A DNA stretch of 64,000 nucleotides from Lactuca virosa (Eukaryota > Streptophyta > Magnoliopsida > Asterales > Asteraceae), in the NCBI GenBank assembly GCA_928212115.1, contig CAKMRJ010005523.1, positions 100,981,243-101,045,242 on the forward strand, read 5' to 3'. Numbering within the stretch: position 1 is the stretch's first letter; each line of letters begins with the position of its first letter. The position numbers and the translations under genes were made by a program. The notes below the pieces were generated by a model, which ran no database searches, had not been told where the DNA came from, and saw only the letters and a program-made list of their open reading frames with translations. Shown one piece after another: positions 44,357 through 57,955 of the stretch.

Positions 44357-47300
44357 ATCTCCCACTTGTGCAAGACTCATATTAGACTAATATAGACAGC
44401 GGTGAACGTCTAGCAACATTGTAATGCCCCCAACAACATACGACTTTGTGCCATTCTATCAACGCCCAATTCCAAAAAAGCTCAAAGCTACAATTGGTGT
44501 ATAATGTAACTTTATCAGTTATCCCTTTGCTACAGACATCATGTTGAACATGAGATTCAGATCGCGATCAATCTCATTAGTTGTTCAACTTTTGGTAAGG
44601 CGCCTTAGATGTCTAACTCTCATCACATAAGAGGAACAAATCCCATCTTGACTACATAAGCCTCTTGCATTGTTCACACCATACCTGAAAATGGATTTTA
44701 TAACTGTCCGGTTAAGGAACAACATTTGACCATATCAAAGCATAGTACTCCCTACACTCAAGTCCCACTATGTATCTCAGTTGTTAAAGATATAAAGATA
44801 GTACCTTTTAATCAAGTATCATTCCTGATAGCAATCCATGAGATAATTTTGATGCGGGTCAGTTTAATACGAGTTCACTGACAAGTACCTATGAAACTTG
44901 GTTACAAACACTTTCCTACTTTCATATAGTGAGAGTCAACCAATCCAATTCATATTAGTCTTACTTTATAATTGCTCCTACAGTTATAACCGACTATGAA
45001 CTTTTAGAATAATAACATTATTCATAGATTAAACATGTTAATATAGAACACAACAAGTATTAATGTCATGACTATATCCTAATATATCATAACATTATCT
45101 AATAGTTGTTGTTATAATGTTCCAATATCCAAAAGCTAAATCCAAATCAAAAACCCATTTCTAGAATAAAAAAGTCTTATAGCTGAAGTGTGACCATTCA
45201 TACTTAGCTCAAAAGAATGACTTTATCAATGGATTTGACAAAATTCAATTTGTATGAATTCTGTGAATACTATCATCTCCATACTTAACTTTACTCTAAG
45301 TATAATTAAATGTATTAGAGAATATGATTGGTGTTCTTTCGTGACATAGAGTCTCTTAGATGGATTAAGAATACTCTCAAAGTCACAAAGATTTCTATGT
45401 GATCCTTGAATGGAAAAAATCAACATAGTTTTTCAATGATCTCATTCATCCAATCATATTTGAATTCAACTTCTAAAGTAGTGTATTCTTATTTTGTAGT
45501 AGACTGTGTCATTATGTTTTTCTCTGACCTCATTCCAACAAGACTTACCATTCATTCCATAATGAAGTCAAAATCCAATAATAATTCATAATTATTTATA
45601 TATGTTTAGTAATTAACATCTTGTGCAGCTCTTTCCATAAAGATCCTTTCTAAACTGATTGTCTCGTATGCATTCTCTTAGTTCTTCTAAAGTACTCTTA
45701 GAATGCTCTCTTAGTCATCCAATGACTTAACCATGTATTCAATTAGTATCCTATGTCATGCTTACAACATGATCAAATACCATGTCCTAGGCATAATATA
45801 GCGTAAATGATGAATTCATTTGCCAAACAAATAAAATATAAATCATTTTATCTAGTTCAAACCTATGAGCTATGCAGTTTTGAGGCTAGCTCAAAATGGT
45901 TCCATATAACAATGCCAAGAATTCTCCAAAAGAATCTTTTGTCTTGATCCCTTGCAAGATATTGCCAATATATGTATAAGGACATGAAACTTTTAACATT
46001 CATTTTATCTATCCCCTATATATTTTACATTCCAAGAATGTATATTCTCTTTCCTAAGTCTTTCAATTTAGAAACACTATCTGAGTCAAGGTGAAAATGA
46101 CCTTGCTTAGTCAGAATGTGATTTCAAATGATTAATTATGTCTTACTCATACAAGATTAGGAATTTCACTATGCTCCCACTAGTTCCTAGTAAACACACA
46201 TGTTCTATTTATTTTGATATAAAAACATACCTTGTGGTTTTACATTTAAATGATGATTGCAACATTGAGATGTTTGCTTTATATCCACAAGTGGATCTCA
46301 AGCTCTACACATTTTGTTAGGATAACATGGATTAAGAAAACCTCCAGGCTAATCTATATAGATATCTTCTAGTAGATGTCTATTAAAAAAAATCGGTCTT
46401 TCTTGAAATCTCTTTACTATATCTCATATTAAGAATATGAATTTATAGTAAACAATATCCTTATTGATCTAGTCATAGCTACTTGTGAAAAAGGTTTGAT
46501 CATAGTCAATGTCATGAGTATGATGAGGACCATAGTCAATGACATGAGTATGAGAAAATCCTTTTATAACAAGTATTTGTTTAAATGTGTATGGTTATCC
46601 ATGTAATTTATTCTTTCTAGAAGAGTTATTTACTCCTTCTAGCCTTGCTATAGGTATAAATTTTAATTAAGCCCATACTTGATTCTCATACAAGGATTAC
46701 ATCTCATGTTCGTGACTGTAAGTCATTTATCAGATTCGAGATCTGACATAACATCTTGGTATTTGATGGATTTTTCAGAAACCATCAATAAAGGCTCATC
46801 AATGAGAGATTCCAAAATTCTTAAGTCATAGATGATTTCTACCACTAATGCGAACAATTTGTGTTTATGAATAGCTATTATTCAAGTTTAACAATCCTTG
46901 TTAAGACTAGTGCCAACTATTACTACATAAGGTTTTGGTTCTTGAGATGCTTCAAGTTCCATGTACCTCCCACTTGCTTTGTCATTAGAAGCTTGCTTTC
47001 TACTAACTTAGCTTTCACAATAATAAGATAACTTATTCTTGGCGGGTTTTCATATAACAATCTAAGCCAAATTTATAGTATTATACAAATATGTATCTAG
47101 TAGATTTTGGGTTTAGAAGCTTTAGTCCAACATCGACTTCAAATCCATAAGACATTAAGTAAGATGAGGATGGAGCCTTTCCATACTAAATCTTATAAAG
47201 TGTTTAATCTACTTATTATTTGGTATTTGTATTCAAGATACAATTAATAGTGATTGAAGTATTATCTTAAAAAGATTAAAGGAGGATATTTCTACCGATT

Positions 47301-49424
47301 AGAAAGTAAATAATACCAAGTAAGATTTAATTCATCCTTTATTAAAAGGCCTTAGATGGTTCTTACTGGTTTGTATCTCAACTTTTGAAACCTTCAATAA
47401 AGATTTCACAATTATGCTTTACCACGTAAAATATAATTTAAACTACTGTAGTTATTAATAAAGTTGATTTGGTATCTTGTGCTTAATCTCAGACATTCAT
47501 TAGAAAGGAAGTCATACACCAAAGTGTATAGTTCTTTTAATTATTTTCTCTACACTTTAGTGAAAATATCATTAGGAATCCTTTACATATAAATAAGGTT
47601 CACATATGTCAAATAAACTACATTATTTTCCTTCAAAGATCCCTTTCTTGAAGTTGGAATATGTGAATGTCATTTATATAATAAAGATAACAAATTCAAA
47701 GATGAGTTTGATTTAAAACAAGTTTAAGTCAAAAATTCTTGTGTATAGAACTTGATTATAAAAAATGTTGATATTTACTTTATAATTCTATTAAGAGAAC
47801 TAGTCTCATAAATAGAAGTTAATCATTTCAGAATATGAATATTATCGCTATGAAAAACAATTGAGTAAATTATCAAACATTTGAATAAAATAACTAAGAC
47901 ATAAATTTAGGCATGCTAAATTAAAACGTACATTGTTCCAAAACAATTATTGTTTTACATTACAAGTACTTTATGTTCTAAGCATAAATAATGAACTAAA
48001 CTCCGAGAGTGTTGTTCTAACTTGATTGTCCTCAGCTTGATTACTCTTCAATAAATATCTGTAAGCCATTTACAAATATTAGATTAACATTTAAGTACCA
48101 AGTACTTAAGTGTTATATGAAAAGTATGAGTTCTATCTTTGTAGATACTAGAAGTACTAGTCTCTTCTAGACTTTCTTCCCAAATAAGAGCAGTAAATCC
48201 TCTTCCAGCGTCCAATTTCTTCACAAAAGAAATAAGATCCATCTATGTGGGCTTTAGTAGATTTCTTGGGTTAAAGGTGTTTAGTCCATAAAACATGGGT
48301 CTCTTAGATCACACTAGGTGATTCTTTTAGCCTTGCATTATTCCAATGTTTAAACTAGCTTTAAATAAAATATCACTGTATTTATTGGAATATTGCTTGA
48401 CTTGTTATATCATCAGATATATGTTTAATTTATCCAAGACTTCCTAGAAGTCATGAATAACTATTCCTAGCTTGATGTTAGAAACATCTTTAGCATCATA
48501 GTGATGCGTTTACTAGGTATCATTTTCAGGCTTATTGCTCAAAGCAAATGGTTTAGAACTTGGACCTTTAAGTGTATACAATTTCATATCTCTCACGAGA
48601 TTGTCTTTTAAGACATGAACCCATTCATTGAAGTTGTATCTATTAAATGTTATTGTTTCATTAAGTTATTAAAGAAAATGAAAATTTATAATAATGAGAA
48701 TGGATTATTTAACTACAAAATTTTAACAAAATTCATTTAGTATTTTCAATATTTAATTTTTAATAATTAATACCCTTTTAGTTTCCAAAAACATTAATTA
48801 TCAAAGTCTAGGATCCAAGTTGCAAAACAAATAAATGGTTAGGTATCCTTTATCCCATCCATTTGAATTCAACGCGGTAGATATCGATTATCAATTATAT
48901 CTTGCTATATAATTCCTAGATTTATGGGATCTCTAATAACAAATTTAGTTAGACATGTTTGATCCCATCTATGCCTCAAATTTCTCTTGCTTAGGTATCC
49001 TTTATCACAAAAGATTTCCGATCAAATCGTCCAACTTGAAAAACATGTGTAATCGGCCTATAAATTGGTTATAGAAATCGCGAAGACACCCCGACCATCA
49101 AAAGATAACACTAAGCAGTTAGATATCCTTTATCCCACTAGAGCATACAAGAGATGTGCGAGTGTTCTTCAACATGATTGCATAGATTTGAGGTTTGTAA
49201 AAAAAGGGTCTTTATATGTTTTATAATTCTAGTTTAAAAACATATGATATCATGGTTATTACATGCATATAATAAACCATGGTATCAATTTTCAAAAGAA
49301 AATCACTTTTAAAGGTTCTATATAAAAAACTAGTTTTTATATAATTTGACGAAATTCAATTTTAACAACCGGTATTAATTTTGAGTGCATTTGAACCTTA
49401 TATATCTTTAATAAAACTTCATTT

Positions 49425-49502
<78 letters not shown>

Positions 49503-50490
49503 AGTTTGTATAAGTTACAAAAATTACCATTTTAAAACTTATAGTGAAGTATTTCAAAATTTGTCGTTATTAACGATTTTATAAAACCGGGTTTTATTTT
49601 TAAAATAATAACTTGTTACATCTTATTTCCAATTTTGAAAATCCAAACTCCATGTGATGTTTATTTTGTCCAAAATTATTTTATCATGTGAAAAACTAAT
49701 TTATCAACCACACATAATAATTGCATAAAATAAACAACACAAAACATGCATAAAAAGATACGTGCATAAACATAACCAACTAATGACATTTTTTGTGAGG
49801 CAACACAAAAAATGCCAAGTCCAATCCTAAAGGGACATTTAAGGGGACCAAAAATCTTCTTGTAATGTTGTTGCAGAAGCTCCCACTTGAGTAAACACCA
49901 ATTGCTTGCAGAGGATTGGAAAAACTTATTGAAGACTAAAATTCAGCAACTGTCGCTAAAAGTCTAACAACCCTCTGTAGACAACATTAGTGACAGTTTT
50001 CAGAAAATGTCACTGAAAATCCTACACACCTTTTAGATTCGAAAATTGCTCTTTTGTCTTTAAACAATGGTTCCAACTTCATTTCTTGTTACATTTTTGT
50101 ACAAATAATTTATTTCTAAAAACTAATCTATTACTTTACAAAAATAAACAATAAAACTAATTTATTTAATTTATTACATATCATATGAATAAATAATTTA
50201 TTACAACCATTTTTATAAAACAACCAACACAACAATACAACAAACAAAATGGTCATTGGATAGTTTATGCACATCATATACATCAACATACACGTAAAAC
50301 AACCTTTGTTTTTCTAAGACAACTTTAAATGACAAAAGTTGCATGAAACTTTTTTCACATAAAATAACAAATATAAAGTTGTTATAGAAACTATGTATGA
50401 ACTTATTTTTATACAAAAATAAGTTATCCATATTCTCAAAAAACTAAGATTTCCAAAAATCAAAAAATCTAACCAAACTTGTAAGCTGGT
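44357..50490 (-). pseudogene. Y interior: Copia gag-pol relic
   Basis: In minus sense, reverse transcriptase can be pieced together between about 46530 and 46130. It shows a DYDQTF block (near 46500), LLEDIYID-stop-PGGF (46318-46390), a TSGS block, and LILYE-stop-DI, where the catalytic YVDD is replaced by Tyr-Glu-stop-Asp (46140-46151). Elsewhere only scattered similarity to X remains. The leader end (about 48840-49140) repeats AGGTATCCTTTATCCCA three times. No frame exceeds about 75 codons. Confidence 0.7.
49428..49500. repeat. (TA)n microsatellite inside Y
   Basis: Pure TA run of about 73 bp in the leader side of Y. Confidence 0.95.
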
Positions 50491-50502
50491 TCTGATACCA
50501 AT
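50488..50502 (-). other. Y primer-binding site
   Basis: GGTTCTGATACCAAT on the plus strand, that is TTGGTATCAGAACC on the minus strand, one change from the tRNA-Met site. It is directly beside the 5' LTR. Confidence 0.88.
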
Positions 50503-51493
50503 TGTTGGGCTTTAGTTTAAAAATTGTTTCATAAACTAGAAAAAATATGGCAACGGAAGACTTAAAATTTTGAACATAACATAACATTTTATACCCACCA
50601 AGGATCTCCTTGTAAGTTATAGAAAGATAAAATACCAACCATAGAAAGGATGAAGAAATAACAACCTTTGTTGTTCTTTGGATCCTCTTGGGAGGCTTGG
50701 AAGTTGATGAAGAATGTGGAACCTTTGAGACACCAACAATGACTCAAATTGATGTAGATGCTAGTCCAAAACTCTTAATCCCTTAAGCTTTATGTTCATA
50801 ACCAATATGAACTTAAAGAGGGCATGTAAAAGCAAGTAATCTTCAAGAAAAAATGAAGAAGAGAGAGAGAGAGAGTAACCTCCTCTAAGGAGGTTACAGT
50901 TTTGGATTGCGTGAATGGGCAAGCCAAATGAAAGCATCAAGTCTTGTATTTATAGTAGAAACAATTCCCTACTTTTGAAAAAACTAATCACAAGACCATG
51001 CCCTTATTTAAATAATCAAAGAACCATTTTCTTATTTAAAAAATCAAAAGGCCATACTCTTATTTAAATATTCAAAGAGCCATTCTATCATTTAAATATT
51101 CAAAAGGCCATAACTCTTTTCTTCTTCTCTAATTTTCAAAAATTATATACAAAAAGGAAGAGTTTGTTTAAATTTTATAAACTCAAGTTTTATAAAATAT
51201 AAACTTTGTCTTTTGTGTAAAAGACAAAAGGGTTTCAACTAGTCCATAAAGTTGTACATAACTTATTAATTCATACCATATGAATTATGTAATATTACTT
51301 GCTAATGAAAATTATTATTTCCATGAAATAAATAATCTCCAATTTAATTGTAAGAGTTTTATTGAATATTTATTAAAATCAATTTCTAATAAATAATCAA
51401 TTATATCAAGTTGTTGTTAGTGTGACCCATTAGTATCATATGTTAATTAGCAATATCATTTTAATATGATTCTTGAGCATACTAGACCTTTCA
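50503..51493 (-). repeat. Y 5' LTR
   Basis: 991 bp, TGTTGGGCTTTAG..GACCTTTCA. TATAAATA on the minus strand at 50947-50954. A small GA expansion near 50856-50872 and a 5-bp ATAAC repeat (about 50577) distinguish it from the other copy. Confidence 0.9.
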
Positions 51494-51695
51494 TATCATT
51501 CATTACAATACATGTTGCTTGTATTGTTCCAATATCCAAATACTAAATTTTAATCAAATATATCTATTTATATCAACAATGCCATATAACACCAACTTGA
51601 CTTTCATGCTTTAGCTAATGAAAGAGCTTCATTAAGTAGATTTGACAAACTCGATTTGTATAAACATTGCGAATACAAATATTTTCATTTATATA
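51494..51695 (-). mobile_element. X interior, middle piece
   Basis: Matches Y near 45085-45290 (GTTCCAATATCCAAA, GATTTGACAAA). It lies between Y and the Helitron. Confidence 0.65.
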
Positions 51696-54600
51696 TCTAT
51701 ACTATATATAATACATACATAATGATGTCTTAAACACAACTCAATAAGCTTGTTGTACAACATTTCAATGCAACATGTCTTAAATTAAGAGGTACAAATT
51801 TTAGAACACTTAATACCAACATATGATGCATGGATAGAAAAATTGGCAGAAGTGTAACATATGGGCAGGCAAGAAAAGTAGGCGGGTGTTTCAAATTCAT
51901 TTTCACCAGGCTGTCATCTACCAACATTTCACCATATCGCTTGATTGCATCTAATCACTGCCAGTCACCACCGGTACCACCATCATCGCCATCTTCATCC
52001 ACTAACTGTCGCCGTCTTTAACTCTCTATGCTTCAAAATCGAGCACTAAAATTTGGTTTTTGATTTTGGTCTTTCCTTACAATTATCTTATTTCATGGGC
52101 TTAACTGTGTTTTTGATTTCTCTTCATTTTTGTTGCATGCTACAAGAAAAATTGTTACTGGGTGTCTGTTTTATTATTTTCAAGCAGGAGGAATGAAGCA
52201 ATAAGCATCTCGATCTACAGCTTAGGGTTCTTAATCTTTCACCTTCAGGTTTTGTTTTTTATTTCGCTTTTGGCTATAACATGTTCGATTTTGGTTTGTA
52301 GAGACAACAGCTTCCATCGTCTCTCTCTCTATCTCTCTCTCTCTCTCCACCCATGATTTCTCCATTTCTTTTTTGATTTGGCATCTATATGTTTGTGGAT
52401 TTCTGTAGATTCAAGAACCCCCCAGTTGGATATCATAGTTCACTGCATCTCTGTTTGAGATCGATTTTTACATATCGATTTTGGTTTTCCTTAGGTTTAC
52501 ATTATAGGTTTTTTTCCTTCACCTTTCTTTGTGTTGAATGCTTTTTTTAATTTAGTTATGGGTTTCAGCCTTGAACGAGACTCTTCAAAGAAGACTTTGG
52601 TTCAAGATTCAGACTAAATAACCTAATTCTAGAAGGTTGTTGTATGTTAATCTTTAAAGAAATGCAAAAAGGTTTTCATTTTTTTTACCAAAATATGGTT
52701 TTTAGTGTTTTTTATTTTAATGAAGGTGCATATTATGCTTAATTAAGTCCTTTATGGCAGATTTGGTTTTCCACTATTTCATATATAAACTTAATGTTCG
52801 GTCAGTGAAGTTTCTAAGAACATGAGGTATACATTATGAACATTTTTCCAGGTAAAACTTTGAAATCAAACCCCAAAAAGAGTGGAACCGATTATTAACC
52901 AGTTAAAACTTTAAAACTGATCCCCAAATCAGGATTTGTATACCACACGTCATCATAATTTAGCTTGTAGCTTCAAAGTTGAAGTTCAACGGGTTATTCA
53001 CTTTTTTCTATTATGGTTTTCTATGTTGCTTTTTACATTAAAAAACTATATATATTGTGGATACAACTCTAATAATTTGACTTCGACATGGTGTTTTTTT
53101 ATTCTAACTCCTATATTGGCTTGTGTAGAGCTTTTTATTCATAAAATAAGTTGTGCTATTATTAGCTGCTGGTAAGAGCCCATCTTTAAAGTTCCTTGCT
53201 ATCCTGTTGAGTCCATATCTGGATGCAGTTATTATTTTACCAAATTTGTCAATTATAGCAATGTGTTCTTAATTATAGGAATAATGAATGGTCTTGATAA
53301 TATACATATACCTTTTAAAAGAGTAACATGAATTCTTGATTTTCCCTTATATATCTCCCTCATTGCCATTATCACTATTGAACACGACCTCCATCTATAT
53401 TTAACCAATGTTCAGCTTTGCCAAGATGAATGATGAAACTTATATTATTTTAATTTTAGGATTTTTATGTTCTAATTGTTTGATATAAAGTTTTTTGTCA
53501 AAGCTTTTTAACTTCATCAACTGTTTTTGATGTTCAGTTGAGTAATTGAGGGTTTATGTTCATGTTTTCTGTAGAAAGACACTTAATCCAGAAATTGACA
53601 ATTAAAAAGAAGAAAATTTGCAATAGATCCAATGGTTAGGCATCTATGAAACCCTGGTTTTTTAATTTCTGTATGTTGTTCTTTTGGGATTCCAAGCCTT
53701 TTATCAATTACAACTGTTATCTTCTCTTACCTATAAATTGTAAAAACACTATGCATATCATTTGTTGGCTTCATAAATTATTATTTTAATGTTATCACTT
53801 ATTGAAGATGAATCGACCAATTGTTTTGAGCCATACTTTCTTAATCAGTCAATCTTATGCTAGATTTTAGTTGACTCATGTGCTAACGTGTTTTGTCTAT
53901 CTATGTTTGTTTGTGGGTGTGGTGTTTGGGTGAGCTTGTGTCTCTAGCTCTAAATTACCATTAGTGGACAGTTCTGGTTTACCACATAACTAAGAAAAAA
54001 ACGTTTCATAATATCCAAGATCTTCAAAAAGTTGTTGGTGAAATATGACTATGTTTATCTTGTTGAGTGTCTTTGGTGTTTTTTTAGTTTTTAGTGTTCA
54101 ACTACAGATACTTGATAAAACTTTGTATATACAACCACACAACTAAAATTATTTGTAAGCCAACTTAATTTGTTAACCTGACTGAAGTGTTGAACTATCA
54201 GTGCAAGAAAAATCTCATTTACCTGTATCTGATATGGGTAATGACCAATAAAGTATTGAACTATCGGGGGAGATCCCACATCAAAAACACTTTAGAGCCT
54301 AAGATAAAAATGTTTGATATTAAAGTAGCTTCTTGGATGCCAAGGAATTGTGAACGGCTTCAAGTTGAGCTAGAGTGGTTATGTGTGGTTGTAGTTGCTA
54401 TTGTCATTTTGGTATATTAGTTTCTATATACTTTGGTCTGCTACATTTTCGTGATTTATCACTGATAAGATTCAAGAGTTAGAGCTGTTAGATTGTTCAG
54501 TTTATTTCCTTCTTATTATTTTACCTTGAAATGTTTCAATTTTTTGTTAATTTTCTTTTTATTAGATTACTTCCATTAAAAAAGCTTATAGTAGTGGATT

Positions 54601-54760
54601 TTTTTGACACCACATTGGGGTAATCAGTCACTGTCTACTTGCAAATGTTTTTTAGCGTTTGGTATTTGTTTTCTAACACGAAAAGAAACTAATCGTCGAA
54701 CGGAAAGTATCAGCCGTAAGGAATAATCTCGCGCCGCCGCATCGCGCGGGTACGCTACTA

Positions 54761-54762
<2 letters not shown>
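51696..54762 (+). mobile_element. Candidate non-autonomous Helitron, 3.07 kb
   Basis: It starts TCTATACTATATATAATAC (a common plant Helitron 5' form) after an A. It ends CTAGT at 54758-54762, preceded by a GC-rich hairpin (CGCGC..GCGCG, about 54729-54747), the standard 3' signature. On both sides the sequence is X interior, so the ends are bounded independently. No Rep/helicase frame is present. The base after CTAGT is A rather than the usual T, within a TA run that may have slipped. Internal parts (about 51900-52600) look like a captured gene promoter or leader, with a CT run, but no protein was recognised. Confidence 0.68.
52317..52349. repeat. CT-rich microsatellite
   Basis: A CTCTCTCTATCTCT run, as often found in plant 5' UTRs; inside the Helitron. 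Confidence 0.85.
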
Positions 54763-54816
<54 letters not shown>

Positions 54817-57242
54817 AAAACTATTAGGAATGTATTAGAAGCTTAAATGTGACTTAGATACCAATACTTGCGTAATGGGATTACTCATAGTCATAATGAA
54901 CTATACATTAAACATCTTTGTATGTGGTTCTCCAAACCATAATGTAATATAACTCTGATGTGTAACTGTAATTAAAATCTATTTGGAAACACTATCCATG
55001 TAACTTTATTTTCATTCATAATGAGGATATGCCCGATGGAGAAACATCTCAATTTATTTGAAGTTTAGCACATGTGTAACAACTTTAAACATAGCTTTCT
55101 TTCAAATACTCCGTATATTAGGAATATTTCTTTAGTTCTAGCAAGTACTTAACAATGTTCCTTTACATCACACCATGACTATTCTCAGATTATACTGGTA
55201 TCATTCGACATGCTCTAAGCATACGACTTATTTGGTCCCCATGCATAATCATGACATATATGATTAATCCAACTGCAATAGCATATGGAATACAATCATA
55301 TTATCTAGTTCAAAACATTGTACAAGGATTTTGAGGAGAGCTCAAAATCGTGTCATGTGGTATTTGACAAGATAAACTCTCTTAGAGTCTTTTATCTTAA
55401 GTTATTTAAGATCCTTGACAATTAATGCAATTTCACTTCATCCTTTAAGTTTCCATGATCTATCTATATAGATCTTTATTCCACGAATTATGTCGACTAC
55501 ATATAAGACTAGAAATGTTACTGCGCTCCCACTAGCTTTATAGAAAACACAAGAGTCATCTTGATTTATAATTAAATCACACTTTGTAATTCTCTTATAA
55601 GAGAGAAGATTCTTACTTTGAGATGTTAGCTTAAATCTAGAAATACTTTCATTCTTGTATGTTTTCTCCTTTGAAAACTCACTTACTCTTTATATTCTCA
55701 ATATACCGAGAAAGATTAATGAAGCACATACTTGATAATCATACATGAATGCATCTCTATGTGTTTTATTAGTTTCTGATCAACCATTGAGTAGATTCAA
55801 CAACAATTGAAAAACTTTCTAGTTCCAAACTATGATGCATTTGATTTGTGGATCTTTAGCTCTTAAAGTTCTATATTGCTCCCACTTAGAAAAAGAACTT
55901 TCTAAGTACCTGTCTTCTAGAATGACAATTAGTGAGATGGTAGAAACTTCATCCTAAACAATCATTTAGCATAATCTACATAAATGCAGTTAGTAGATGT
56001 TAGAGTGGTTAAGCTTATTTTCAAACATAAGCTCTATAACTCCACACCTTTTAGATAAGGATAAACCATTATATCCTTAGTATGATGAAGTATTCAATGT
56101 ACTTCTTTGGTTGGAAATATATATATTCAATATATATTTCTTGCAGTGAGCATAATTCCAAAATTTTATAAAGTAAATAGTTCTTTTAAAAAACATCATA
56201 TAATAGACAGCAAGGTCTATGTTATACTATTTTAAAACTTGTACTATTGACATTCAACCAGTAGCCAGGTGACCCTATCCTACTAGAGAATTTGAAGGCT
56301 ACCTCGAACATCAAAAGATAGATCCAAGCGACCAGGTGATCCTATGCCATAAGAACGATACTAATGACGAGTGAGTGTTTTTGTCGGAATGAGTTGTGAA
56401 TCGATTCCACAACTCCTACGATGTTCAAAGAATACTTGGTTTACAAAACTCATTTTTTATCACAACGAAAGGTTAATGATGATCTTATTAAGTTGTATTT
56501 CAATATTCACTATGAAACAATTTGATCAAATCAAAGGTTTCATCAATAACAAATAAAAGTCATCAGTGAAATTAATTAAACATCTATCACCAAATCTATT
56601 CATGGATTGAAAAGATTACATACATCACTTATGTATAATTCTTTGTCAAACCTTTGTTCTCTAACTTCTAATAGGTAAAGACACTTGTGAATCATCTTCC
56701 CATATAAATAGGATCCATATATATCAAATGAATCAAGCTCATTTGCCTTCAAAAAGTCCATCCTTTTGAAGTTGGTATATGTATTTCTGATTTATATAGT
56801 CATGATGATTATGAAATAGATAAATTTCAATCAAATATCATTTGATCATTTAGGTGTTATGATCAGAACTATCAATTTAATGAAAGCTTATAGATTTACT
56901 TCATAATTAAGATTATGAGAAAATATTCTTTAACACAGAATACATCGTTTCAGATCATGAATATGAACATCCATTAAACGATAAGTAAATCTAGATTTAA
57001 TCATAAATTACAACTGTTACATATCCCTATAAGAATGGGTACAAAACATCTATTGTTTAAATAAAGACTATAACATCACTTGTTACATCTTCAACACGAA
57101 AAATCATTCGTTTGCAATCAGTTGATTATTTCTTCCAAACATCAGCACATAATATCAATTATTAGTGTCACTTGAAGTACACTCATGTGAATAATAGGTA
57201 AATAAATTGTTCTATCATATAGATATTTGAAGTCTTGTCCAA
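54763..57242 (-). pseudogene. X interior, right piece with reverse transcriptase relic
   Basis: It starts with a TA run to about 54813 and then aligns along Y. In minus sense KASGSAVTFLVLYVVDII lies at about 55489-55542: the catalytic YVDD reads YVVD (55492-55503), the first Asp being Val. Stops surround it. The leader end repeats CCAGGTGA.CCTAT (near 56264 and 56331). Alignment to Y continues up to 57242, where the W LTR begins. Confidence 0.7.
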
Positions 57243-57569
57243 TGTGACATCCGTCAAATTAAAAGTCAAAGTCAACAAGTCAAAATCAACAAGTCAAAGT
57301 CCACAAGTCAAACCGGTCAAACTTAATTAGTATTTGTATGCAAAAAGTTATTCTATGTATAAAAATGTGCACTTGTATGTCAAGAATTCAAGTGTCTCAA
57401 AGAATCTATGTGTTTAGCAATGTAAAAACCCTAAAAAGGGAGTTAAACGCATCAAAACACGACTAAGGACCATTTCGGGGACTTAAAACAATCATAAACG
57501 AAGCATAACGGGGTTCACGAACCTTGCATTACGAGATTATACGATAATAATGGCTAAGGTTAAATCTCC

Positions 57570-57955
57570 CCAAAATCTCTCCAAGTATGTGAAATCGCTC
57601 CCAAATATCTCAAAGTATGTGAAATCTGTCCCAAATCTCTCCAAGTATGTGAAATCTCTCCCAAATCTCTCTAAGTATGTGAAATCTCTCCCAAATCTCT
57701 CCAAGTATGTGAAATCTCTCCAAAAATCTCTCCAAGCATGTGAAATCTCTCCCAAATCTGTCCAAGTATGTGAAATCTCTCCCAAATCTCTCCACGTATG
57801 TGAAATCTCTCCAAGAATGTGAAATCTCTCCCAAATCTCTCCAAGTATGTGAAATCTCTCCCAAATCTGTCCAAGTATATGAAATCTCTCCCAAATCTCT
57901 CCAAGTATATGAAATCTCTCCAAGTATGTGAAATCTCTCCCAAATCTCTCTCTCA
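57570..57955. repeat. 30-bp minisatellite in W LTR
   Basis: About 13 units of a 30-bp repeat containing AAGTATGTGAAATCTCTCCC, with two or three shortened units. Because 30 is a multiple of 3, frames on both strands stay open (YVKSLPNLSK on plus, ERFHILGEIW on minus). This is a by-product, not evidence of a gene. It lies in the likely U3 part, upstream of the TATA box. Confidence 0.95.

Larger units (their letters stand above)
43380..51493 (-). mobile_element. Element Y: complete, decayed Copia
   Basis: LTRs 43380-44356 and 50503-51493, about 95% alike. The primer site beside the right LTR (minus, TGGTATCAGAACC) and the purine tract after 44356 (minus, CAAGTGGGAGAT) give minus orientation. 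The flanks CATCA (43375-43379) and TATCA (51494-51498) are a target duplication with one change. The 6.1 kb interior has no long frame but holds a recognisable reverse transcriptase relic. Confidence 0.9.
29113..57242 (-). mobile_element. Element X: old minus-strand Copia hosting four insertions
   Basis: Visible parts are its 3' LTR (29113-29704 plus 42301-42651), a purine tract, and interior pieces 42652-43379, 51494-51695 and 54763-57242. The gaps are filled by Z, Y, a Helitron and, after 57242, W. The interior pieces line up in order with the interior of Y. For example, X 55300-55400 matches Y 45850-45960, and X 56700-56790 matches Y 47580-47680. X and Y are therefore two members of related families. 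The 5' LTR of X is outside the window. Confidence 0.8.

Noticed and set aside
57570..57955. CRISPR-like array
   Set aside because: The repeats are directly adjacent with no unique spacers, in a plant LTR.
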